Assembly: GCF_031846325.1 (NCBI RefSeq)
Contig: NZ_JAVRHZ010000002.1
Location: forward strand, 124,001 to 188,000
Direction: 5' to 3'
Source of the DNA: Patiriisocius_A hiemis
Lineage (GTDB): Bacteria; Bacteroidota; Bacteroidia; Flavobacteriales; Flavobacteriaceae
DNA: 64,000 nt
The notes beneath the pieces are model-generated. The model searched no databases, was not told the origin of the DNA, and worked only from the letters and a program-made list of their open reading frames with translations. Below are positions 40,632 through 48,349 of the stretch, in pieces. Position numbers and translations under genes: made by a program. Numbering within the stretch: the first letter of the stretch is position 1; every line of letters begins with the position of its first letter.

Positions 40632-42887
40632 ATGGATTCTATTTACCTCATTATGTTGATAGCCCTTGCTATCCTAGCTATTGCAGATCTTGTAGTTGGT
40701 GTTAGTAATGATGCTGTAAACTTTTTAAATTCTGCTATAGGGTCAAAAGCTATTTCTTTTAGAACTATTATGATTGTAGCTAGTATAGGGATTGCCTTTG
40801 GAGCACTCTCCTCTAGTGGGATGATGGAAGTTGCTAGAAAAGGAATTTTTATGCCAGAGAAATTCTTTTTTGATGAAATCATGATCATTTTTATGGCAGT
40901 AATGATTACAGATATCCTTTTATTAGATTTCTTTAATAGTCTTGGACTGCCCACATCTACAACTGTTTCTATTGTTTTTGAATTACTAGGAGCAGCCGTT
41001 TGTGTTTCCATCATTAAAATAATGGGCAATGATGATAGTCTGCTGCAATTGGGAGAATACATAAACTCTGAAAAAGCCTTAGAAATTATAATTGGAATTC
41101 TACTCTCCGTGGTGATCGCTTTTACAATTGGAGCCATTGTTCAATTTATATCTAGATATTTATTAACCTTTAACTTTCATAAAAAAGCAACCTGGACAGC
41201 AGCTGTTTTTGGAGGACTTGCTACAACTGCCATAGCCTATTTTATAATAATTAAAGGATTAAAAGGAGCTTCTATCCTACCCCCTAATTTTAGTGCTTGG
41301 GCTGGTGAGAATCTATGGGCGTTTTTAGCAATTAACGCTGGAGTTTGGACAGTCTTTTCTTATTTGCTTGCAAAGTTTTTTAAACTGAATATTTACCGCC
41401 TAATTATCATTCTTGGGACTTTTGCACTCGCTATGGCGTTTGCAGGTAATGACCTCGTAAACTTTATTGGAGTCCCCATGGCTGCTTATAATTCGTACGA
41501 AGCTTGGGCAGCATCTGGCATAGATGCCTCTGCTTTTAGCATGGAAGTATTAGCCGAAAAAGTTCCCACAAAACCTCTTCTATTATTACTAGCAGGTTTA
41601 ATTATGGTATTAACTCTTTGGTTTAGTGAAAAAGCAAGGCGTGTTGTAAAAACTTCTGTAGATTTATCAAGACAAGATGAAGTTAAAGAACGTTTTAAAC
41701 CCAACTTGTTATCACAAAATTTAGTGCGTGGTGTAATTGGAGTCAATAATGGTTTAATAAAAATTATGCCTAAAAAGTTAAATGAAAGCATTAGACAACG
41801 TTTTGCTTTACCTACAAGCACAAAAGTACTATTGGCAGATGCTCCAGCCTTCGATATGGTTAGAGCTGCTGTAAACTTAATGGTAGCGAGTGTCCTAATT
41901 TCTATTGCCACTGGGATGAAACTACCTTTGTCTACTACCTATGTTACCTTTATGGTAGCGATGGGAACCTCTTTAGCAGATAAAGCCTGGGGAAGTGATA
42001 GCGCAGTATATCGTGTATCTGGGGTAATCAATGTTGTAGGTGGGTGGTTTATGACAGCTATTAGTGCTTTTACTGCTGCTGCATTATTAGCCTTTTTAAT
42101 TTATCAATTTAGAGAAATAGCGCTTATAGGTTTATTTGTATTAGCTATGGTTCTTATTGTTAGAAATTATATACAAAGTAAAAAGAAAGCCACAGAGATT
42201 AAAGAAGAGTTAAAACTTAAAAAAGCAGAAAGCTCATCGATTGTTGGTGTTATTGAAGAAAGCTCTTCAAACGTGTCTACTGTTATGAAGCGTGGCGCAA
42301 AACTTTTAAGCTACACTATTGATAGTCTTGGAAGACAAAACTTAAATGGGCTTAAGAAGGCTATTAAACAAAGTGACAAATTAAGTGACGAAATTGATGA
42401 ATTAAACAATCACGTTTTTTATTATATGAAAAATGTTGATGAAACTTCTACAGCAGCAAGTCGTTTTTATCTCCTCATTCAAGATTCTTTAGAAGACATT
42501 GTGCAGTCTCTAAGTAAAATAAGCTCTAAGAGCTACAAGCATGTTAAAAATGGGCACAAAGGGCTCCGTTTTAATCAAATACGAGATTTAAAGCAAGTAG
42601 AAGAAATGTTACTAGCACTATTTAGTGAAGTTAAAACTGAGTTTGATAATAATACACTAGATAACCTTCCTAATATTATTGACAAAAAACAAGAATTCTT
42701 AGATTTCATTTCAAATGAAATAGACACTCAAATACAAAGGTCTAAAGAAACAGGAAGCACCGGAAAAAACACTTCATTATACTTTACCATTATTTTAGAG
42801 TGTAAAGATATTGTTACAGACACCAATAGCTTGCTTGAACATTACTACCGTGAGTATACCAATTCTAAAAAGACTGATGTACTTTAG
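40632..42887 (+). CDS. PiT-family inorganic phosphate transporter with PhoU-like C-terminal domain
   Basis: A 751-residue protein. Two PiT signature repeats are visible: GVSNDAVNFLNSAIGSKAIS (residues about 23-42) and AFAGNDLVNFIGVPMAAY (about 270-290), with GLPTSTTVSIVFELLGA and MKLPLSTTYVTFMVAMGTSL as the paired substrate-gate helices. About twelve membrane segments end near residue 517; the last 210 residues are cytoplasmic, helical and charged, resembling PhoU. It imports phosphate coupled to cations, with the tail likely regulatory. It has a terminator at its 3' end. Confidence 0.9.
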   Translation: MDSIYLIMLIALAILAIADLVVGVSNDAVNFLNSAIGSKAISFRTIMIVASIGIAFGALSSSGMMEVARKGIFMPEKFFFDEIMIIFMAVMITDILLLDFFNSLGLPTSTTVSIVFELLGAAVCVSIIKIMGNDDSLLQLGEYINSEKALEIIIGILLSVVIAFTIGAIVQFISRYLLTFNFHKKATWTAAVFGGLATTAIAYFIIIKGLKGASILPPNFSAWAGENLWAFLAINAGVWTVFSYLLAKFFKLNIYRLIIILGTFALAMAFAGNDLVNFIGVPMAAYNSYEAWAASGIDASAFSMEVLAEKVPTKPLLLLLAGLIMVLTLWFSEKARRVVKTSVDLSRQDEVKERFKPNLLSQNLVRGVIGVNNGLIKIMPKKLNESIRQRFALPTSTKVLLADAPAFDMVRAAVNLMVASVLISIATGMKLPLSTTYVTFMVAMGTSLADKAWGSDSAVYRVSGVINVVGGWFMTAISAFTAAALLAFLIYQFREIALIGLFVLAMVLIVRNYIQSKKKATEIKEELKLKKAESSSIVGVIEESSSNVSTVMKRGAKLLSYTIDSLGRQNLNGLKKAIKQSDKLSDEIDELNNHVFYYMKNVDETSTAASRFYLLIQDSLEDIVQSLSKISSKSYKHVKNGHKGLRFNQIRDLKQVEEMLLALFSEVKTEFDNNTLDNLPNIIDKKQEFLDFISNEIDTQIQRSKETGSTGKNTSLYFTIILECKDIVTDTNSLLEHYYREYTNSKKTDVL

Positions 42888-42907
42888 AATAACGGCTTGC
42901 CTTACTA

Positions 42908-42945
42908 AAAAAAAATGTTATCTAGTACTAGATAACATTTTTTTT
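42908..42945. terminator. Terminator of the phosphate transporter gene
   Basis: 38-base perfect palindrome, stem core ATGTTATCTAGTA with its complement, flanked by eight A and eight T. Strong intrinsic terminator for the plus strand. Confidence 0.9.
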
Positions 42946-42970
42946 ACCATATAACTTTATTATATATGCT

Positions 42971-42978
42971 TACTTTTA
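42971..42978 (+). promoter_or_regulatory. Candidate -7 box, leaderless, before DUF6503-like gene
   Basis: TACTTTTA (TAnnTTTA) ends exactly five bases before the ATG at 42983, immediately after the transporter terminator. Confidence 0.45.
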
Positions 42979-42982
42979 TCTA

Positions 42983-43681
42983 ATGAAAACCATAATTACC
43001 TTACTACTAATTTTACTAAATAGTGTTAATTTATCCGCACAAGAACTTACAGGAAAACAACTCCTTGATAAAAGCATTCAATATCATGATCCAACAGGTG
43101 CTTGGAACACTTTTAATGCAGAATTTACTGTACGAATGAAAACACCAACTGCCTCAGATAGGCTTAGCGATATTATCATAAATATTCCTGAAGAGTACTT
43201 TAGCGTGACTGCAGTTAGAGACACTATAAAAACAGTTTATACTATTAACAAAGGAGTATGTAACACAAATATTGCAAAAGATGCGCCCAAGCAAAACAGA
43301 ACACCTTGTGAAACAGCAGCTCTCTATAAAAACTACTACACCTACTTATATGGTTTGCCAATGAAACTAAAAGATGAAGGCACTATAATTTCTGAAACTG
43401 TCACAAAAAGGACCTTTAAAGGGAAAGAATATTTAGTCTTACAAGTTAACTATACTCAAAAAGTAGGTAGCGATGTTTGGTTTTTTTATTTTGACCCAGC
43501 TACTTATGCTATGGAAGTATATCAATTTTTTAAAGGAGACCCAGAAGCCGAAGGTGCAAATACTGGAGAATATATTTTACTGACAGAAGAAGTACTAATC
43601 AATAAAATAAAAATGCCAAAAAACAGAGCTTGGTATTACAATAAAGACGATGGGTATTTGGGAACAGATATTTTAGAATAA
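42983..43681 (+). CDS. Exported DUF6503-like protein
   Basis: A 232-residue protein with signal peptide (TLLLILLNSVNLSAQ). The mature N-terminus (LLDKSIQYHDPTGAWNTFNA) and beta-rich body (FSVTAVRDTIKTVYTINKG; VNYTQKVGSDVWFFYFDPATYAMEVYQFF) resemble the Bacteroidota DUF6503 proteins, which have an LolA/outer-membrane-lipoprotein-sorting-like flavour. There are two cysteines in the mature part (CNTN and CETA). Exact function is unknown. Own promoter and terminator make it monocistronic. Confidence 0.62.
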   Translation: MKTIITLLLILLNSVNLSAQELTGKQLLDKSIQYHDPTGAWNTFNAEFTVRMKTPTASDRLSDIIINIPEEYFSVTAVRDTIKTVYTINKGVCNTNIAKDAPKQNRTPCETAALYKNYYTYLYGLPMKLKDEGTIISETVTKRTFKGKEYLVLQVNYTQKVGSDVWFFYFDPATYAMEVYQFFKGDPEAEGANTGEYILLTEEVLINKIKMPKNRAWYYNKDDGYLGTDILE

Positions 43682-43711
43682 AAAAGGGCGACCAGATAGT
43701 CGCCCTTTTTT
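43681..43711. terminator. Bidirectional terminator between DUF6503-like gene and nrdA
   Basis: AAAAAGGGCGAC (43681-43692) with GTCGCCCTTTTT (43699-43710), loop of six. It overlaps the last base of the upstream stop codon and is 20 bases from the nrdA stop. Confidence 0.9.
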
Positions 43712-43730
43712 ATACATTAACATGAAAATA

Positions 43731-46163
43731 TTAAGACCCACACATTAAACAATCATCATCTGGGCCTCCATTTTGAGATTTATTAAGCATCTCTCTAAAC
43801 TCTGCAGGAGACATTGGTTTTCCCTCTACGTTTGTAGCTTCAACTTCAGTAGCTTCAACTGCTGCTTTCTCTGCAACTACAATAGGTTCTTTTTTGGCTT
43901 CTTTTTTAAGTGTAAACTTAATTGCATCTACAGCACTCTTTGTACGTAAGTAGTACATTCCTGTTTTTAAGCCACTCTTCCAAGCATAAAAATGCATTGA
44001 GGTAAGCTTCGCAAAATTAGCATTCTCCATAAACAAGTTAAGTGACTGCGATTGGTCTATAAAGTATCCTCTATGACGAGACATATCTATAATATCTTTC
44101 ATACTTAGTTCCCAAACTGTTTTGTACAATTCTTTTAAATCCTGTGGGATGTCAACATCTTGTACAGAACCGTTAGCTCGCATGATTTGTTCTTTTAAAT
44201 CATCGTTCCATAAACCAAGTTTTACTAAGTCTTCTAGCAGGTGCTTATTCACAACAATAAACTCTCCACTTAATACACGACGTGTGTAAATGTTAGAAGT
44301 ATACGGTTCAAACGCTTCATTATTTCCAAGAATTTGAGACGTAGATGCTGTTGGCATTGGTGCTACTAATAATGAGTTACGCACACCATGTTTTTTTACA
44401 TCCTTACGTAATTTTCCCCAATCCCAACGACCGCTTAATTCTTCATCTTTAATGCCCCAAAGATTATGCTGGAATTCTCCTTTAGAAATTGGTGAACCTT
44501 TGTATGTTTTGTAGGCACCATCTTTTTTAGCTTCTTCCATAGAAGCAGTAACAGCAGCAAAGTAAAGGGTCTCAAAAATCTCTTGATTTAACTTCTTTGC
44601 TTCGTCACTAGTAAATGGTAAACGTAGCATAATAAATGCATCTGCCAGTCCTTGAATTCCTAACCCAATTGGCCTATGACGGAAGTTAGAGTTCTCTGCC
44701 TCTTTTACTGGATAGTAGTTTCTATCTATTACTTTGTTTAAGTTTTTAGTAACTCTTTTTGTTACCCTAAATAACTCCTTATGATCAAAGGCTCCATTTT
44801 TCACAAACATAGGTAACGCAATAGAAGCTAGGTTACATACCGCCACTTCATCTGGTGATGTATATTCTAATATCTCTGTACATAAGTTTGAAGAACGAAT
44901 AGTCCCTAAGTTTTTCTGGTTACTCTTACGGTTTGCCGCATCTTTATACAACATGTAAGGCGTTCCCGTTTCAATTTGAGATTCCATTATTTTCTCCCAA
45001 AGTTCACGCGCCTTGATAGTCTTTCTTCCTTTATTTTCAGCTTCGTATTTATGGTACAATGCTTCAAACTCATCTCCATGACAATCAAAAAGTCCTGGAC
45101 ATTCATTAGGACACATTAGAGTCCACTCTGCATCATCCTGTACACGTTTCATAAATAAATCTGGAATCCACATAGCATAGAATAAATCACGTGCACGCAT
45201 TTCTTCTTTACCGTGGTTTTTCTTTAAGTCTAAGAAATCAAAGATATCTGCATGCCATGGCTCTACATACATGGCAAAAGAACCTTTACGCTTCCCTCCT
45301 CCTTGATCTACATAACGGGCTGTATCATTAAATACACGTAACATAGGAACAATACCATTTGAGGTACCATTAGTTCCAGAGATATAAGATCCTGTTGCTC
45401 TAATGTTATGAATAGATAATCCTATTCCTCCAGCAGACTGAGAGATTTTTGCAGTTTGTTTTAATGTATCGTAAATACCGTCAATACTATCATCCTTCAT
45501 AGTAAGTAAAAAGCAAGATGACATTTGAGGTTTTGGTGTACCACTATTAAATAAAGTAGGCGTTGCGTGCGTAAAGAACTTTTTAGACATTAACTCATAC
45601 GTTTCTTTAACTGCTGCTAGGTCGTCAAGATGAATACCAACCGAAACACGCATTAACATATGTTGCGGACGCTCCGCTATATTACCATTTAACTTTAATA
45701 AATAAGATCTTTCTAATGTTTTAAACCCAAAATAATCGTACCCAAAATCTCTATTATAAATAATAGTAGAATCTAATTCGTCTGCATTTTCTTGGATTAC
45801 TTTATATACCTCATCACTTAATAAAGGTGCTTTTTTTCCGGTACGAGGATTTACATACTCGTACAAGTCCTTCATTACTTCGCTAAAGGTCTTCTTTGTG
45901 TTTTTATGTAAGTTAGAGACAGAAATACGTGCCGCAAGACGCGCATAGTCTGGGTGCGAAGTAGTCATTGTAGCAGCTACCTCTGCCGCTAAATTATCTA
46001 GTTCACTTGTAGTTACACCATCGTATAGTCCTTCAATTACACGCATAGATATTTTTACAGGATCTACTAGTTCATTTAATCCGTAGCATAGTTTACGAAC
46101 ACGTGCCGTAATCTTATCGAACATAATGGGTTCTTTGCGGCCATCTCTTTTAATTACATTCAT
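43731..46163 (-). CDS. nrdA: Class Ia ribonucleotide reductase, alpha (catalytic) subunit
   Basis: An 810-residue R1 subunit reducing ribonucleoside diphosphates. It starts with an ATP-cone (VIKRDGRKEPIMFDKITARV), so allosterically regulated; the catalytic barrel has SSCFLL, the SNLCTEI loop with the radical-chain cysteine, and PTASTSQILGNNEAFEPY; the C-terminus ends CLMCGS, the redox CxxC pair that thioredoxin or glutaredoxin reduces. It lies 127 bases downstream of nrdB, in the order B then A, the reverse of E. coli. Confidence 0.96.
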   Translation of the reverse strand: MNVIKRDGRKEPIMFDKITARVRKLCYGLNELVDPVKISMRVIEGLYDGVTTSELDNLAAEVAATMTTSHPDYARLAARISVSNLHKNTKKTFSEVMKDLYEYVNPRTGKKAPLLSDEVYKVIQENADELDSTIIYNRDFGYDYFGFKTLERSYLLKLNGNIAERPQHMLMRVSVGIHLDDLAAVKETYELMSKKFFTHATPTLFNSGTPKPQMSSCFLLTMKDDSIDGIYDTLKQTAKISQSAGGIGLSIHNIRATGSYISGTNGTSNGIVPMLRVFNDTARYVDQGGGKRKGSFAMYVEPWHADIFDFLDLKKNHGKEEMRARDLFYAMWIPDLFMKRVQDDAEWTLMCPNECPGLFDCHGDEFEALYHKYEAENKGRKTIKARELWEKIMESQIETGTPYMLYKDAANRKSNQKNLGTIRSSNLCTEILEYTSPDEVAVCNLASIALPMFVKNGAFDHKELFRVTKRVTKNLNKVIDRNYYPVKEAENSNFRHRPIGLGIQGLADAFIMLRLPFTSDEAKKLNQEIFETLYFAAVTASMEEAKKDGAYKTYKGSPISKGEFQHNLWGIKDEELSGRWDWGKLRKDVKKHGVRNSLLVAPMPTASTSQILGNNEAFEPYTSNIYTRRVLSGEFIVVNKHLLEDLVKLGLWNDDLKEQIMRANGSVQDVDIPQDLKELYKTVWELSMKDIIDMSRHRGYFIDQSQSLNLFMENANFAKLTSMHFYAWKSGLKTGMYYLRTKSAVDAIKFTLKKEAKKEPIVVAEKAAVEATEVEATNVEGKPMSPAEFREMLNKSQNGGPDDDCLMCGS

Positions 46164-46290
46164 CTTATTTACTTATTTAATAGTTAGTTTAAAATTTTGG
46201 GTAACGCTCCTAGGGCGAAATTGTTACATTTCACATTATCAACGTTATAGAATGAAAAGTCCGCCCTTTGGGGAGAAAGCGGATACCTTT
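46164..46290 (-). other. nrdB-nrdA intergenic spacer with G+C-rich hairpin
   Basis: 127 bases. Bases 46261-46282 form a relatively G+C-rich hairpin (CCGC...GCGG with an internal CCC-TTT-GGG), and AGGGCG at 46212-46217 could pair alternatively with CGCCCT at 46262-46267. It may influence transcript processing or the nrdA:nrdB ratio; no T run follows, so it is not a simple terminator. Confidence 0.4.
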
Positions 46291-47268
46291 CTAAAAATCT
46301 GCGTCGAAACTAATTTTATTAGAATCCTTGTCTTTGTTTGTCACACCAGCTTTTTGATATTCAGAAACACGCTTTTCAAAGAAATTGGTCTTTCCTTGTA
46401 ATGAAATCATATCCATAAAGTCAAATGGATTACTAGTGTTGTACTCTTTCTCGCATTCTAGTTCGCCAAGAAGTCTATCTGTAACAAACTCTAAGTACTG
46501 TGTCATTAGGTTTGCGTTCATTCCTATCAAACTCACCGGAAGTGACTCTGTAATAAACTCACGCTCAATGTTTAACGCATCTACAATTATTTCTCTAATA
46601 CGCTCTTTTGGCACCTTGTTTATTAAGTGGTGGTTATGCAGGTGTACTGCAAAATCACAATGCACTCCTTCGTCTCTAGATATTAATTCGTTAGAAAATG
46701 TAAGCCCTGGCATTAACCCTCTTTTCTTTAACCAAAAAATAGAGCAGAATGCACCACTAAAGAAAATACCCTCTACAGCTGCAAAAGCAATAAGACGCTC
46801 TGCAAAGCTTGGGCTCTCAATCCACTTTAATGCCCAGTCTGCTTTTTTCTTAATAGCTGGAAAGTTTTCAATTGCATTAAACAACTGGTCTTTTTCTTTA
46901 TCGTCTTTTACATACGTATCAATTAATAAAGAGTAGGTTTCACTATGGATATTCTCCATCATAATCTGGAAACCATAAAAGAATTTTGCCTCGCTGTACT
47001 GAACTTCGTTTACAAAATTTTCGGCTAGGTTTTCGTTTACAATTCCGTCACTAGCTGCAAAGAATGCTAAAATGTGTTTGATAAAATAACGCTCATCATC
47101 TGTTAATTTAGAACTCCAATCTGTAAGGTCTTGATGTAGATCTATCTCTTCAGCTGTCCAAAAACTAGCTTCAGATTTTTTGTACCAATCCCAAATATCA
47201 TGATGCTGTATTGGGAAGATTACAAATCTATTTTTGTTTTCCTGTAAAATGGGTTCTGTTGCGCTCAT
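46291..47268 (-). CDS. nrdB: Class Ia ribonucleotide reductase, beta (radical) subunit
   Basis: A 325-residue R2 subunit carrying the diiron-tyrosyl cofactor. Ligand motifs are intact: FFAASDGIVNENL (Asp), MENIHSETYSLLID (Glu, His and the radical Tyr), AAVEGIFFSGAFC (Glu) and SRDEGVHCDFAV (Glu, His). The wording MENIHSETYSLLIDTY is closer to eukaryotic R2 than to E. coli NrdB, usual in this phylum. C-terminal residues KISFDADF contact R1. The product keeps dNTP supply; nrdA follows in the same transcript. Confidence 0.96.
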   Translation of the reverse strand: MSATEPILQENKNRFVIFPIQHHDIWDWYKKSEASFWTAEEIDLHQDLTDWSSKLTDDERYFIKHILAFFAASDGIVNENLAENFVNEVQYSEAKFFYGFQIMMENIHSETYSLLIDTYVKDDKEKDQLFNAIENFPAIKKKADWALKWIESPSFAERLIAFAAVEGIFFSGAFCSIFWLKKRGLMPGLTFSNELISRDEGVHCDFAVHLHNHHLINKVPKERIREIIVDALNIEREFITESLPVSLIGMNANLMTQYLEFVTDRLLGELECEKEYNTSNPFDFMDMISLQGKTNFFEKRVSEYQKAGVTNKDKDSNKISFDADF

Positions 47269-47631
47269 TGTCCTTTGCTTTTTAAAATTTGTAAATTTTG
47301 ACGTTACTAGGGACTAACAAATATGGAAATTATTTGAGCGAAAAACTGAAAATTTGGAGTTAGGTTTTCAACAAAGTTTTCAACACGTATAATTTACAAG
47401 TGTTATTATTGTTTTGTTAAATTGAAGCTTTAAATATTTTAAAATCAGATGCTTATAAAATTAAACTTCAATTATTAACAATTAAAAAAAATGCAGTTGA
47501 AAAGCCTCGGAAACATACATTTTATAGTGCTTAAGCAAGGCTTCACTTTACAATTTGATAACATAACTTTTTAACCAAAAGAAGCGCAAACTTTAACATA
47601 AAAAAACTTCAGAAAAAGCAGAAAAATAAAA
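47269..47631. other. Intergenic region upstream of nrdB
   Basis: About 360 bases without a supported gene. It should contain the nrdBA promoter. At 47382-47404 there is an imperfect inverted repeat AACACGTATA-ATT-TACAAGTGTT (8 of 10 positions paired), about 115 bases from the nrdB start, a possible regulator site such as NrdR. Two direct copies of GTTTTCAACA occur at about 47364-47386. Confidence 0.45.
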
Positions 47632-47660
47632 AACCGTCATTACAATTTGCAATGACGGTT
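47632..47660 (-). terminator. Terminator of the 178-residue lipoprotein gene
   Basis: AACCGTCATT (47632-47641) with AATGACGGTT (47651-47660), followed on the minus strand by a T run (complement of AAAAATAAAA upstream). Confidence 0.85.
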
Positions 47661-47679
47661 AACCTAAACACGAAATCAA

Positions 47680-48216
47680 TTATGCAGCATCTATAGTTAC
47701 TGTCACATTTGCTTTCACTACCACATTAAAATTTACTGGCGTGTCATTAACACTTCCAGAAATTGTAACGGTAAGGTTTGGGGAATTTTTTAATGCTGCA
47801 GCAATAGCATTTAACTGTTGGGTATTGTTTACAGAAAAAACTTGATTATCTGCATCTGCTTGTTGTACGTTAAGATCTGTTACCTGAATGGTGGTTGCTC
47901 CAAAATTAATAGAGGCGTTAGTTATGATTGCCCCTTCAGCTCCAGAAAAATTAGTAATTTCATATGTTAAGCTGTTAATTGTCACACTTTCTATTTTATT
48001 AAAGTTGTCTTGAATATCCTGATTTTCGGCAATATTAATCATTCCAGATTGTGTAAATGCCTGTGGTTCTCCGTTAGGGTCTTCTGCTACCGCTACAGTA
48101 ATTGTTGTTGTAAAGTTTCCATCTACATCAAACTCGGTTAACTCGTCTATTTTATCACAAGAATAAAGTGTTGTTAAGGCTACAAATAATAAGATTGCGT
48201 GTTTTTGAATTTTCAT
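47680..48216 (-). CDS. Hypothetical lipoprotein
   Basis: A 178-residue lipoprotein (lipobox TTLYSCDK, Cys at about residue 20). The mature part is Thr/Asn/Val-rich with predicted beta strands (GNFTTTITVAVAEDPNG; INSLTYEITNFSGAEG; LTVTISGSVNDTPVNFNVVVKANVTVTIDAA) and no cysteines or catalytic motif. I recognise no family. It is monocistronic and divergent from the 1210-residue repeat protein. Confidence 0.68.
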   Translation of the reverse strand: MKIQKHAILLFVALTTLYSCDKIDELTEFDVDGNFTTTITVAVAEDPNGEPQAFTQSGMINIAENQDIQDNFNKIESVTINSLTYEITNFSGAEGAIITNASINFGATTIQVTDLNVQQADADNQVFSVNNTQQLNAIAAALKNSPNLTVTISGSVNDTPVNFNVVVKANVTVTIDAA

Positions 48217-48349
48217 TTTTAAAGTTTTTAAGTATTTATACTCCCTTTAGTACAACCAATTTTTAAAAGGTTAACAAGAAAAATTTTTTTCTTCTGTTAA
48301 CCTTTTTGCATTTCTAAAAACTAAGAGATGAAACAAAACCTAAAACACA

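Noticed and set aside
46385..46936. 183-codon open frame on the plus strand
   Set aside because: Antisense to the metal-ligand region of nrdB.
47364..47386. Two TTTTCAACA motifs resembling DnaA boxes
   Set aside because: Each differs from TTATCCACA at two positions and there is no origin-like context or dnaA nearby.
47491..47574. 27-codon open frame upstream of nrdB
   Set aside because: Short, no membrane helix or ribosome-binding evidence, no promoter; not supportable as a gene.
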